Positions 10,700-21,029 of a stretch of 64,000 nt of DNA are shown piece after piece (position 1 is the stretch's first letter; every line of letters starts with the position of its first letter). The stretch is taken from positions 13,702,001 to 13,766,000 of the forward strand of contig JBHGNT010000006.1 of the NCBI GenBank assembly GCA_043228905.1. The letters are read 5' to 3'. This DNA is from Azolla caroliniana. Taxonomy: Eukaryota > Polypodiophyta. Under the pieces are notes generated by a model. The model worked only from the letters and a program-made list of their open reading frames with translations, was not told the origin of the DNA and ran no database searches. Made by a program: the position numbers and the translations under genes.

Positions 10700-10985
10700 T
10701 CAGGGCGATCACCCAAGTTCTACTGGGCTGAAGCGTTCCGAACGACCGTCTACATCCAAAACATAATCGGGGATAAGGTGTCAACACACGAGTTGTATTT
10801 TGGGCGGAAGACGAACTTGAGGCACCTTAGGATATTCGGTAGCATAGCCTATATGCAGGTACCAGATGAGAAGCAAAGGAAGTTGCAGCCAAAGTCGGAG
10901 AAATGCACCTTTTTCGTCTACTCACATAAGCAAAAGGGTTATAAGTGCTATAAACCCCGAACAAAACAAGTTCAAGTGAGCCTTA
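10700..10985 (+). pseudogene. Family 1 integrase fragment fused to family 2 gag
   Basis: Encodes FYWAEAFRTTVYIQN and then RHLRIFGSIAYMQVPDEKQR, nearly identical to family 1 integrase at 6180-6450. It is in frame with the end of the gag open frame (10409-10990). The sequence is repeated in inverted orientation at about 11330-11595. Confidence 0.7.
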
Positions 10986-11329
10986 CCTGACTCGTTTGTG
11001 CTAGTGTCGTACTCTGGCATCTTCTTCTGCCCCTTCTCTTTGCGCGTGAACCTTCTCCTCAGTTCGTACCCTAGGAAAGCATGGTCGAGTCTCCACTACT
11101 CGTCGGCTCTTCATCTGACTGGTCATTCCAACTCAGTCGTTCATTCAACCCTGTTAGCCGGAATGAGATCGATCTCTCATCTAGAGTACCGAATCCTTGT
11201 TCATCTTCTGCCCAGATTGTTTTGGGTTTACTGGCCTCATCCTCCGGATTTGGGTTGGAGTCGGACATCGGAGCCGGTAGAGAGTACCATGATGCCGACT
11301 CAACAAATTCAAGATCTCAGCTCACTTGA

Positions 11330-12500
11330 ACTTGTTTTGTTCGGGGTTTATAGCACTTATAACCCTTTTGCTCATGTGAGTAGCCGAAAAAGGTGCATTT
11401 CTCCGACTTTGGCTCCAACTTCCTTTGCTTCTCATCTGGTACCTACATATAGGCTATGCTACCGAATATCCTAAGGTGCCTCAAGTTCGTCTTCCGCCCA
11501 AAATACAACTCGTGTGTTGACACCTTATCCCCGATTCTGTTTTTGGATGTAGACGGTCGTCCGCAACGCTTCAGCCCAGTAGAACTTGGGCATGCTCTTT
11601 TCTTCCAACATTGCCTGTGCCGCTTCCACAACCGACCGATTCTTTCTTTCGGCTACGTCATTTTGCTCTGGCATATACCTGCAACTGAATTCGCGCCGAA
11701 TTCCCATTTGTTTCAGATAACTATTGAATTAGCCGAAAAAGTACTCTTTTCCTCCATCCGACCATAGGCACTTGATCTTCCTCCTTGTTTCCCTTTCGAG
11801 AAGATTTTTGAGGTTCCGAAAAGAGTCGAAGACTTCACTCTTCTTTTTGATGAGGTAGATCCATGTGTGTTGGATGTAGTCGTCATTGAAGGAGACGAAA
11901 TATCGACTCCTGCCAAGACTCACATTCTGTGCCGGTCCCCATACATCTAAATGTATCAAGTCGAGCTTATTTCGGCTCCGATTAGGCTCGTTGGGGAAAG
12001 GAAGTCGTTGTTGCTTCCCTAGCTAGTAGGCTTCACAAATTTGGGCCTTTCAACCATTGAATTTCGGCAATCCGAACACAACTTGTTTCAATTATAGGTC
12101 CTAAAGCCCTTGGTAGTTGACGTGGCCTATCCGCTAATGCCATAACTCGATATTCGACTCAACTTTTTGCCCTTTCACGAACATGGCGATGCCTACGTCA
12201 TTAGTGTCGAGGATGAACATCCTCCCATCTCTGCTCCCTTGCGCAATAACTTGGCCTTCTTCCTCGATGAAGCACCCGAGATGCGTGAACCGGACTTGCA
12301 TCCCCTGGTCGATGATCTGTCCGACCGACACCAGATTCTTCGTAATTGTCGGGATGTGTAGCACGTTCATTATCTTCCCTTTTTGCCCGACATGGTTGAG
12401 GGGAACTTCACCAATATGTGCAATCGGATGCGGAGTGTCGACTCCTGTTGCGACTACTCCCGGTTGTTCCGGTTTTTCTAGATATGAGAACTAGTCTTTA
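11330..12500 (-). pseudogene. Copia integrase and protease remnants (minus)
   Basis: From high to low coordinates: protease region near 12550-12500; MNVLHIPTITKNLVSVGQI and the protease-integrase linker (12370-12134); the integrase core with MIHLDVWGPAQN (catalytic Asp retained, about 11959), LWSDGGKEYF (second Asp) and [14 protein letters not shown] (Glu, about 11680). The C-terminal part LRHLRIFGSIAYM is near 11470. The frame is split by several stops. It is a close relative of the integrase at 5469-6710. Confidence 0.75.
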
Positions 12501-12594
12501 TGGCTCGTCATATGGTTTGACGCTCCGGAGTCAACGTACCACACTTCGTTCGATTTCGGGGTGGTCTTCTTCATCAAGTTCACTTCGTGTCTTG

Positions 12595-13555
12595 TCACGA
12601 AGGCTGCACCCTTTCCGACTTTTTCGGATCCTTCCGTGTAGTGCGACTGCTACCGATTTCCTTGTTCGGTCCTTCCAAATCTGGATCCGGATCTGGTTTT
12701 CTCCGAATCAACGTGCTTCTTCCAGCACTCGCTCTCCTTGTGACCTTTCTTGCCACAATACCAGCATTCTGCGGCATGTTTCTCTTGTCGGTTCTTGCCG
12801 CCTCCTCAACTCCCCCTACTTCCGGAGAGTCCGGAATTGTTGTGGGCATCACCACGATGCCTTCTTCCTTGCTCCCGTCGGCCGTCTCCATTGCGTGCCA
12901 ACACGCCTCGTCCGCCATGATCACGGGGCCTATCTCCCTCCGTGTACAACATCTTGTTGTCGGCCTGTGTACTCGTCAACGAAGCCACGTGATTCTCCTC
13001 TACAAGGAGCATCGACTGCAAGTCGAAAAACGACGGCGTATTCTCCCTAGTACAAACAGCACTTCGCAATGCTCCGAACATCGACACTAAGCCTCCGAGA
13101 CAGATCTACACCATTTTGCCCTCCTCAACATTCACATCGATGGAGGCGAGGGAGTCATAGATATCCTTTATCTCGGAGGTGTAGTCAGCCACCATCATTT
13201 CGCGTTGACGCACATTGCTAAACTCTTGTCGGAGTTGGATCTTCCTCATTGTGGTGCTTGCGGCGAATATCTTTTTCAAATTTCCCCAAGCATCCTTGAG
13301 CGTTCTTGCATCCCGAATGTAGCTCAAGAGTTGTTCGCTCACACAAGACGTGAAGTAGTAGAGAACTCTACTCGCCGACTGTTCCCAGGTCAGGAAGTCT
13401 CTATGTGTCGATTCGGGTGCTACATCATTCACTCCATTGACATAGCTCCAGTATCCATGTCCGAGCAGGTACTGGTGCATCTTGTACGATCAAGATGCGT
13501 AGTTACTTCTATCGAGCTTCTCAGTTGGAAACGAACTAGCCATACCTCTATCCAT
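12595..13555 (-). pseudogene. gag: Copia family 1 gag (minus)
   Basis: ATG at 13555 (MASSFPTEKLDRSNYA), an early stop, then YKMHQYLLGHGYWSYVNGV, QLLSYIRDARTLKDAWGNLKKIFA and LRQEFSNVRQREMMVADYT down to 13106. A frame shift leads to FFDLQSMLLVEENHVA and a CCHC knuckle (NAGIVARK frame shadow; the knuckle frame is CWYCGKKGH-like) near 12750. This is the full-length arrangement against which the deletion in the gag at 4440 can be seen. Confidence 0.7.
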
Positions 13556-13630
13556 TTTTTTCTTTCTGTTCTTCAACGAGATTAGGTTTTTTTTTGTTTC
13601 AAGCTGAAGTCGGCTGTAGAGGTTCTCAAC

Positions 13631-13648
13631 CCTTGCGCTCTGATACCA
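13631..13648 (-). promoter_or_regulatory. Primer-binding site (minus), Met-tRNA type
   Basis: The minus strand reads TGGTATCAGAGCGCAAGG directly inside the LTR boundary at 13649. Confidence 0.85.
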
Positions 13649-13919
13649 TGTGAAATGTTACGTGCGGAAGCTATATGAAACACAGAATACCAACAGGGAA
13701 AAACAGGTTTAATGGAGAGCTTAAGACACGATGTACGCGAGAGAGATAGAGAGGGATTTAACACAGAGAAAAACTAAATTCAAATAATGTGTAAACTCTA
13801 TACATAGGATGTGCTCAAAGGGCACTTTTATACAAGTCCATACAGACTAACATAAGTACTAACACGTACTTCAATGGTCATAACTGAGCTCCTACACTAA
13901 CTCCTAAATATATTCCCTC
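13649..13919 (-). repeat. Copia family 1 LTR, minus, truncated
   Basis: Ends (minus) CATTTCACA next to the primer site and aligns to the solo LTR 36852-37302 through TCCTATGTATAGAGTT and the ATTGAAGTAC region. The TGTTGAG start is missing: the LTR breaks off near 13919 against the decayed ParB/methyltransferase-like gene. Confidence 0.75.
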
Positions 13920-14989
13920 GCGGATATTTCACAGACTACGAGTGGGCGATGTAGTACGTCAACTCAAACAAGAAAGTGATACTTATAACTACTAGAGCTA
14001 AGGGTGATGCCCAACTTGCTAAAGACCGACCTTTCTTCTACAAACGTATATTGCGATTGGACTACGAAGATCATGATTCCCATAATCTTATATTATTAGT
14101 GGATTCAACAAAGGGTGTATGTAAAATGTACATCTTAGAGGAAAGGCTAATCAAAGAAGCTTGCAGACCTGAGGCCTTCAAGTTGGCAATTGAGACTACA
14201 ATCAACATATAGACAAGGTCATGTGATGTTGAGAGAGCCATCCCCCTCTCCGGTGACGGTAACACCCAAGAAAGCGCCCACACACTTGAGGCCTCCGAAG
14301 AAGAACTTAGTGACAAAAATGTAAGAGTCATCATCCTCAAGCTCTATAGATGATGAGGAGGCTCAGACAACACTAGGGGCAGAATTAGCATTTGGTGTCT
14401 TGTCATCCGAGTAAAATATTATTAGAAGGGAGATAATTCAGAGGAAGCTTGTCCGTAAAGGCCATCTTTTTAACCTCCCTATCACACATATCCACTGACA
14501 ACCATTGGACGAGAGGACTGGACGTCGCCCGCTTCAAATTAGAGAACCTCACAAGTTGCACGTCCAGAACCTTAAGAAGAAGATGAAGATCAACCCCCAC
14601 GTGATAGTAGTACCATTCATTGTAATGGTTTATTCAGAGTAGTGTACAACAACGGAAGACTTCGATGTTCGAAAACACAATCAATATAACTACTTCGTCA
14701 TCGGGGGATCACATTCAGCCGAAGGTAGAAGGCAACTCGTTAGAGAACACCCCACAACATTCTTTTTCAAGTACGTTGAATGTAAAATATATTTGGGTCT
14801 ACAGTTGAAGAGGGCAAGTTGTTAGCCTGGGATCACAACAATGACAATGACTATAGACAAAAAAATGTCATTGATCGAGTGTTACAATAGGTGCTTCCAC
14901 CATGAATATCTCGACATTAAGGAAAAATTTGGACCTAAGCTACATTCAGGTCTTCGATGTGAATGTCTTCATGAAGTTGGAATTGTGGT
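13920..14989 (+). pseudogene. ParB/methyltransferase-like gene, copy 1, 5' part
   Basis: Nearly identical to 40555-41640. It encodes KVILITTRAKGDAQLAKDRP and HNLILLVDSTKGV (13970-14115), an uncharacterised N-terminal region. After stops comes a ParB/sulfiredoxin-like segment at about 14595-14890: INPHVIVVPFIVMVY, YNYFVIGGSHSAEGRRQLV, CKIYLGL, then AWDHNNDNDYRQK in a shifted frame. The Y-x-V-I-G-G-x-H core is what I compare to the ParB GG.HR box. It lacks the first 190 bases present in copy 2, has a 20-base deletion near 14208, and is split after 14989 by the chromovirus. Family assignment is inferred from pattern only. Confidence 0.45.
14985..14989. repeat. Target-site duplication, left (GTGGT)
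   Basis: GTGGT here and at 21485-21489 flank the chromovirus. Copy 2 of the host gene has a single uninterrupted equivalent (CATGGTTGACGACACC near 41632-41648), confirming the empty site. Confidence 0.85.
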
Positions 14990-15446
14990 TGTTATGGGCA
15001 TGACCATATAATATCCTGTGGTGAGAATTTACCGTAGTATTCTATACATGTGGAGAAGTGTGAGGGTTAAACGAGAGTGTAAAGAAGAAGAGGATTACTT
15101 TTAATCCTCGGGATTGAGACAACCCATTAGGCCAAGTGTGAACTTGCCCGGGGGCCTTGGGTATCGCTATAAATAAGAGGCCTAGCTACCCTCATTTGAT
15201 CATCTTTTGAATACATCGAGACTCTTTTCTTGTGGTGGGTTAACTCTTGTAGCGAGCGCGCCAGCACTAGGTACGACTCGACGCCACGACGGTGGTATGG
15301 GACGCCGATCGAGGCTCGAGTCTGTCTCAATCCCTTTGCTCAAGGGTCTTCGGGTGGATCGGCACCCTTCTTTCTCTCTCTCCTTTCTATTTATCTATCT
15401 ATATTCTATCCTTATCTAATGCTTACATTAGTTCATGTCTCTAATA
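14990..15446 (+). repeat. Chromovirus 5' LTR
   Basis: 457 bp, starting TGTTATGGGCATGACC and ending TCTCTAATA. A TATA-like CTATAAATAAGAGG at 15167-15180 precedes the likely transcription start. It is followed after two bases by the primer site. Confidence 0.9.
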
Positions 15447-15448
15447 GT

Positions 15449-15460
15449 TGGTATCCGAGC
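15449..15460 (+). promoter_or_regulatory. Primer-binding site
   Basis: TGGTATCCGAGC, close to the initiator-Met-type primer site used by chromoviruses and Copia elements. Confidence 0.75.
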
Positions 15461-17144
15461 TAATGTGTTAATGTTTCATTTGTTATCTTTTGTTTTGTTG
15501 ATTGATGGTGATCGATCGATGTGTGGTCGGCCTTGATCCAGACAATGATCAACAAAGGAACTTCGATAACTCTTTCCATATTTTTTTTCTATTTTTTCTT
15601 CTCCCATCTAATCATGTGTATAGTCTATATGTATGAATTGTTTTCATTAATTCAATGATGGTGTAGTGGTAATTAATTGGTTGTATAAAATGTTTACATA
15701 TGTGTATGAGGTCAATACCTCATTTGACATATATTTAATATGTGATTAGTGTCGTATGCATACGAGGTTAATACCTCAATTGCGTATTACGCTCACATAC
15801 ATATGTTACGTATGCGTATGAGGTCAATACCTCGATTTTGTTGTAAATTATATGTGTTTGGTGTCGTATGCATATGAGGTCAATACCTCAATTGCGTATT
15901 ACGATTAACCCTTATTTTTGGATGTTTCGTGTGCGTAGAGGCTACATGCCTCGATTACGTGTCTCGATTTCATCATATGTTGGCTATTTGATGTTATGAT
16001 TTTTTTTAATATACGCATATGGTCACGTGTATACGTATTTGATTGTATATATGTGATAAATAAACATATGTGTATATTTGATATTACGTGATCTTTATAT
16101 CGAATGTTTTCCTTTTCGGGGAAAGGATCTTGGTGGTTGTCCTCACATTTTTGTGAGAATGGCGTTGTCACCATCCCTTTTTTCAACAATTTTTTATTGT
16201 TGACATTCCTGTTGGTGACTTCGATTTTATTACGTAAAGAAATGCCTATAGCCACAATGATGTTGAGAATGTAGGGCTTGACCCACTTCATGTGAGATCA
16301 TGGATATCCAACATATCCAACATCCCTCCCTCATTACATGGATATGATGCCACCATGAGATCATTCTTACGAAAGGCATTCATAATGACGTAACCATATG
16401 ATGGGCCACGTGGGCCTACTACGAAAAGAGGGTTCATTTGGCTTGATCATTTGGTTGCACTTTGGTGTATGTCATCATAATTACGAGACTTGAGGTTAGG
16501 TAATGTACCAACATATTTTGTAGTAAACAAGGGGGAAATAAGGACTCTTGACATATATGTTTCTTTTAAAAAAACATATATGGGCAAATGCCTCGCATAT
16601 CTCTTATATGCATGAAGCATTAAACATTCAAGAAGAGCAACCTACTTCGTTGGCTCAAGTGTTTAATGCATTTGTTCTCGAGGTCTTGAGTTCAAATATG
16701 ACCAAGACCATACAACATCATTGATACATATTACTATAACACATGTTTAGACTTGAGGTCTAAGTGCATTTTGGGTCCTCGTAATAGGACTTAAAGATCC
16801 GAAACGACATATGTGGGCACAGAAACATAGTTTATTGTTAACATTTTTTTCGTGTATAAACTACTCATGACGTGAACATACATGGTTGAGCCTCGGGAAG
16901 CCGCCATGAAAAAATTGATATAGAGATCAGGGAAAGACATTAATTTGTCACCCCCATGGTTTTTAAAACACCTTTGTGTTACCATAGTAACCTGATCTTG
17001 AACCTCATCTCATACGTCTAGAGGGGTATTGACGTGAGATCATGATATCGATTAATGTTTGCCCATGATATGTTTACATCACAATATGATGTTATGACTA
17101 TTTGTCTAACCTTATCCAATTTCTTTGCTAGAAATCACCATTCA
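15461..17144 (+). other. Chromovirus leader with repeated hairpins
   Basis: A 1.7-kb region without a gene between primer site and gag ATG. At 15708-15721, 15764-15777, 15820-15833 and 15876-15889 lie four copies of GAGGTYAATACCTC, a 5-bp stem with a 4-base loop, spaced exactly 56 bases apart. A fifth at 15938-15952 has stem GAGGC/GCCTC. The surrounding unit is a degenerate direct repeat. The remainder is AT-rich and unremarkable. Such leaders can hold RNA packaging or translation signals; that role is inference. Confidence 0.75.
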
Positions 17145-17690
17145 ATGGCTCAAAATAACGACCCGATGTCATCTGCTCAAGCGGAAGGAACCCAAGCAAA
17201 TCCTCTTGGACAAATCTCCATTGAGATGTATTTTTCGCAAATAACCCAATACCTTAGTTTCACCGCTCAAAAAATGACAGAACTTCAGCAATCTCAAAGT
17301 GCAAAGTTCTCTTGAGGCACGTGTCATTAGTTTACAACGTGAGACTAATAGACCTCACGAGGGACAGGGTGAACCATCGTTTGTCGTTAAGCCATTTACG
17401 GGAGAAAAAAAGGAAAGAACCGAAGAAGCAATCTCCACGTGGTTGGGCCTGATGGGAGTCTCATTTTGAGCTCTATCCCACGCCGGATAGTACGAAGATT
17501 GCATATGTCGGCTGAGAACTAAGGGGTAAGGCCGCTGCCTGGTGTTGTGTGCTCCGTACTTTGGGGAAATTGCCCGATACCTGGACGGATTTTGTCACAA
17601 TTTTTAAGGGCCAATTTCTACAACCTCCCTCTCAAACGGAGGTAGCACAAGCCAATGATTTAAGTAATTTTCAATGTTCTTTCCCTCACT
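17145..17690 (+). pseudogene. gag: Chromovirus gag
   Basis: ATG at 17145 opens MAQNNDPMSSAQAEGTQ and stops at 17313 after QSAKFS. After frame changes, homology resumes at 17549 with LRTLGKLPDTWTDFVTIFKGQF, the Retrotrans_gag core, then EVAQANDLSNFQ. The expected CCHC nucleocapsid knuckle is not visible: the frame jumps from the gag core to the protease region, implying an internal deletion near 17660-17700. Gag would form the virus-like particle. Confidence 0.75.
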
Positions 17691-18094
17691 ATGTATTGGG
17701 TCCCAATGATTTACTACGTGCAAACGGGTATATCAATGGATCTCCCGTACAATTTTTGTTTGATTCGAGAAGCTCACACAACTTTGTGAATGATTGTTTG
17801 GTTCAGATATGGGGAATTCAACCCATCGTAAGTGATCACACCTATGCGGTGCACTTGGCTGATGGAAGAGTACAATACATCACCGGGGCGATTCATTCAT
17901 TAGGAATTTCTATTGATACTTATATAGAGGAAATAGACTTCCATGTAATGAATCTTTGTACCACTGATGTAATATTGGGTTATCCTTGATACTTATCTAT
18001 TGATTGGGTTCATCATTCAATTACATTTGTACTGAACGACTATACTCAATTTATTCAATGTGTAAAAAAACAATCCCTCTCGATTGTTTCCGAG
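17691..18094 (+). pseudogene. Chromovirus protease
   Basis: Encodes INGSPVQFLFDSRSSHNFVN at about 17732-17790, the retropepsin active-site region. The expected D-[ST]-G is D-S-R, so the active-site Gly is lost. Downstream IQPIVSDHTYAVHLADGR and MNLCTTDVILGYP fit the protease fold, including the hydrophobic-DVILG box, with a stop at 17987 in place of the usual W after LGYP. Confidence 0.75.
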
Positions 18095-19003
18095 TTGTCT
18101 TGTTCTACTCTATTTTATTGTGTACTTGATCCGGACATTCACGTTTACAATATTGATAATGTCTCAGTTCAATTAACATATTTTGAACAACAACAACTTG
18201 ATGAAATCTTAAATGATTTTCGTGATGTTTTTCCGAGTGAACTACCAGATGGGTTACCTCCTAAACATAATATAGACCATCATATAGATATTGTACCTGG
18301 CGTTGCACCAATAAGTATACCTCCTTATCGCTTAAGTCAATCCGAAGAGGATGAGGTATCTAAGCAACTCAAGGACTATTTACGAATGGGTTATATACGT
18401 TATAGTAAATCTCCATGGGGTGCACTAGTTCTCTTGGTTAAAAAGAAAGAGGGCATATGGCGTATGTGTATTAATTACCGACGCTTGAATAAAGTGACGA
18501 TCAAGAATTCGTATCCATTGCCCCGGGCTGACAATCTAATTGACCGTCTCCAGGGAGCTCAGTATTTTACGAAACTTGATCTCCGTACTCGCTACCATCA
18601 AATTCGTATAAGTGAGGACGATGTTCCTAAAACGACATTTCATACGCACTATGGCCATTATGAGTTTTTGGTTATGCCTTTTGGTTTGACCAATGCTCCA
18701 GCTACATTTCAACAAGAAATGAATGACATTTTCCAAGAACAACTTGGAAAAAATTTCATTATTTTCTTGGATGATATTTTAGTTTATAGCCGTACATTAC
18801 AAGAACGTGCTAAACATGTCCGCTTTATTTTACAAACATTGCGTGACAAACAGTTTTATGCGAAGATCTCAAAATGTGAGTTCTTCAAGAAATCAATTAC
18901 TTATCTTGGACATCTTATAACCGAACGAGGAGTTGAAATTGATCCTTCTTGCATCAAGAAAATCAAGCTTTGGCCTACTCTTTGGAATATTCGAGAAGTT
19001 TGA
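18095..19003 (+). CDS. Chromovirus reverse transcriptase
   Basis: A 302-codon open frame covering the whole Gypsy RT: PPYRLSQSEEDEVSKQL (entry), RMCINYRRLNKVTIKNSYPLPR (fingers), TKLDLRTRYHQIRI (catalytic Asp in KLDL; the usual SGYHQ is TRYHQ), FLVMPFGLTNAPATFQ, and the catalytic box FIIFLDDILVYS at about 18752-18790 (canonical Y/F-x-D-D). It ends at a TGA after WNIREV where the connection domain would continue. Reverse transcriptase copies element RNA into DNA. The frame is intact over the catalytic domain but isolated from gag and integrase by stops. Confidence 0.9.
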   Translation: MSCSTLFYCVLDPDIHVYNIDNVSVQLTYFEQQQLDEILNDFRDVFPSELPDGLPPKHNIDHHIDIVPGVAPISIPPYRLSQSEEDEVSKQLKDYLRMGYIRYSKSPWGALVLLVKKKEGIWRMCINYRRLNKVTIKNSYPLPRADNLIDRLQGAQYFTKLDLRTRYHQIRISEDDVPKTTFHTHYGHYEFLVMPFGLTNAPATFQQEMNDIFQEQLGKNFIIFLDDILVYSRTLQERAKHVRFILQTLRDKQFYAKISKCEFFKKSITYLGHLITERGVEIDPSCIKKIKLWPTLWNIREV

Positions 19004-19006
19004 TCA

Positions 19007-19660
19007 TTCCTTGCTTTTGTCGGGCTTTTGCAAAAATCCCTTCATAATTACTCCCAATTGACGACGCCGTTTACTGATCTTCTAAAAGGTCAAATGTGTA
19101 AGTCTACAAAACCTATTGTCTGGAATGCTACACTAGACCTCACCTTTAAGGAACTCAAGGACCTAGTGTGCAAGGCTCATTCACTTCTTTTACCTGATCC
19201 TTCAAAACCTTTTGAGGTTGAAACCGATGCAAGCGATTATGCTATAGGTGTTGCCTTATATCAAGATGGTAAACCAATAGCATTCGAGAGTAAGAAACTT
19301 GATTCTGCTCAATGTCAGTATACCGTTCAAGAAAAGGAATTATTTGTAGTTATACATGCACTCAAAACATGGAGCCATTATCTTTATGGAAATCGCTTTG
19401 TGGCAACTACGGACCATGAGTCCTTGAAGTATTTTTGTGACCAACAAGACCTGAAAGGTCGTAAGGCACGATGGGCTGATCTCATCCAGGACTTTGATTT
19501 TTCCATACGATACCGTAAAGGTTCCATAAACACTGTCGTCGATGCAATAAGTTGCATCCGTGAAGTTAACATGCTTAGCTTCACTAAAATATCATCAGAT
19601 CTTTATGATCACCTTCGAGGAAAGTATCTTGATGACAGTTATTTTGCAAAATACTAGGCA
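19007..19660 (+). CDS. Chromovirus RNase H
   Basis: Open frame 19028-19657 continuing the RT connection: FTDLLKGQ, VETDASDYAIGVALYQDGKP (first catalytic Asp in TDAS), QYTVQEKELFVVIHALKTW (catalytic Glu), and RFVATTDHESLKYF (catalytic Asp in TDH) near 19390-19430, then KARWADLIQDFDFSIRYRKGS and VVDAISCI (degenerate form of the usual ADALSR). RNase H removes the RNA template. One stop separates it from the RT frame. Confidence 0.88.
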
Positions 19661-20902
19661 AGAGTTGAGTCTGGAACAAACACCACCACATCCTCGAAGG
19701 AATACTTCCACATTGCTAACGGTCTGCTCTATCGTAATGGGAAGGTTTGTGTTCCAGATTTTCCTGAGGTCAAAAAGAGAATTCATTTTCAATGCCATGA
19801 TGCACCCTCAGCGGCGCACCCTGGAATACATCGTACACTCGTTCTCATCTCCACTCAATTTTATTGGCCTAAGATGCGTCCTGACATACATAGTTATGTG
19901 ACTAAATGTCCCCAATGTCAGGTTAACAAAGCCGAGCGACTTAAAGCCGTAGGACTTTTACATCCCTTGGACATTCCCAATAATAAGTGGGAAAGTATAT
20001 CCATGGATTTTATTGTTAGCCTTCCTCGCACCCAAAAAGGCTATGATGCCATCTGGGTTGTGGTTGATAGACTAACTAAAATGGCCAGAGTTATTGCTAC
20101 TAAAACCACAGTAACAGCTCCTGAGGCTTACCAATTCGTTGACAAGTTATTTCGTTTTTATGGGTTACCGATAGATATCGTGAGTGATCGAGATCCAAAG
20201 TTTACTAGTGACTTCTGGACGCAAGTCTTTAAGAAGTTAGAAACTACATTGAGCATGAGCTCCACGGATCATCCTCAATCCGATGGACAAACAGAACGAG
20301 TAAATCAAATTATTGAGGGCATGCTTCATGCATATGTTGGTACAAAACCAACAAAATGGGAACGTTATCTCCCAATTTTAGAGTTTGCTTATAACGGCTC
20401 CAAGCATACGTCGACGGGACATAGCCCTTTTATGTTGATGTATGGTTTTCAGCCACGAGCCCCAATTGATGTTAATATACATCATGATGAATTGCGAAGT
20501 ACGCAAAACTTTCTTCGAGATATGCAAGATATGTTGCATATTGCACGAGATAATATAAAAACAGCTCAAGATAGAGTGCGTCTTTATGCCGATCATAATA
20601 GGCAAACTCATGTATTCAACCCTAGACAGAAGGTATTTTTACGTGTACCTCACAATTCTAAGACATTGTCTAAGGGTAAGTGTGCTAAGTTAGCCCCACG
20701 GTTTTGTGGACCTTTTACAGTCCTCAAATGCATTGGGTCATCAACCTATCATCTCGCTCTTCCCGATGGTGTTGAAATTCATCTAGTTTCTCATGTGAGT
20801 CATCTAAAAGAATTTCTAGGTTTTGGCGACAATACAGTACCACATGTACTAGAAAGAATTCTCGATGTTAAAACAAAAAAATTACGTACTAAAGAAATCT
20901 GA
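19661..20902 (+). CDS. Chromovirus integrase
   Basis: The zinc-binding HHCC region at about 19775-19925 (FQCHDAPSAAHPGIHRT ... KCPQCQVNKAER) begins in a different frame from the core. The main open frame 19874-20902 holds MDFIVSLPRTQKGYDAI (first catalytic Asp), DIVSDRDPKFTS (second) and HPQSDGQTERVNQ (Glu), so the D,D,E triad is complete. The GPF/Y module follows: LAPRFCGPFTVLKC near 20690-20735. Integrase joins cDNA to target DNA. The frame stops at TGA 20900-20902, inside the chromodomain. Confidence 0.9.
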   Translation, partial: RVESGTNTTTSSKEYFHIANGLLYRNGKVCVPDFPEVKKRIHFQCHDAPSAAHPGIHRTLVLISTQFYWPKMRPDIHSYVTKCPQCQVNKAERLKAVGLLHPLDIPNNKWESISMDFIVSLPRTQKGYDAIWVVVDRLTKMARVIATKTTVTAPEAYQFVDKLFRFYGLPIDIVSDRDPKFTSDFWTQVFKKLETTLSMSSTDHPQSDGQTERVNQIIEGMLHAYVGTKPTKWERYLPILEFAYNGSKHTSTGHSPFMLMYGFQPRAPIDVNIHHDELRSTQNFLRDMQDMLHIARDNIKTAQDRVRLYADHNRQTHVFNPRQKVFLRVPHNSKTLSKGKCAKLAPRFCGPFTVLKCIGSSTYHLALPDGVEIHLVSHVSHLKEFLGFGDNTVPHVLERILDVKTKKLRTKEI

Positions 20903-21000
20903 GAATTTAAAATAAAGTGGATGGATAAATCAATAAAAGATGCCACATGGGAACGCGAAAATACTCTTAGAACTAACTTCCCTAACTTTCCATTGCAAGA
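20830..21000 (+). pseudogene. Integrase C-terminal chromodomain, interrupted
   Basis: PHVLERILDVKTKKLRTKEI, a TGA at 20900, then EFKIKWMDKSIKDATWER and NTLRTNFPNF in the same frame. Chromodomains bind histone marks and steer chromovirus integration. The aromatic and Trp positions (KW, TWE) are kept, and a single stop separates the two halves. Confidence 0.8.
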
Positions 21001-21009
21001 GTGCAATGT

Positions 21010-21029
21010 TTTAAAGAGGGGGGAGAGTA
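21010..21029 (+). promoter_or_regulatory. Polypurine tract
   Basis: TTAAAGAGGGGGGAGAGTA directly precedes the 3' LTR start at 21030, the expected plus-strand primer. Confidence 0.85.

Larger units (their letters stand above)
9250..10985 (+). mobile_element. Copia family 2, chimeric and truncated
   Basis: A complete-looking LTR, Met-type primer site and gag of a second Copia family. At 10690-10708 this switches directly to the C-terminal integrase of family 1, skipping protease and most of integrase. It ends at about 10985, where family 1 sequence continues on the opposite strand. The compatible lineage at 62590-64000 keeps the normal gag-protease order, so the join here is secondary. Confidence 0.7.
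10986..13919 (-). mobile_element. Inverted, truncated Copia family 1 copy
   Basis: On the minus strand the order is partial LTR (13919-13649), primer site, gag, protease, integrase and the Ser/Asp-rich linker, ending near 10990 where the orientation flips. RT, RNase H and the 3' LTR are missing. It aligns to family 1 positions from the LTR to about 6790 and retains the gag N-terminus that the 4045 copy has lost. Confidence 0.8.
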
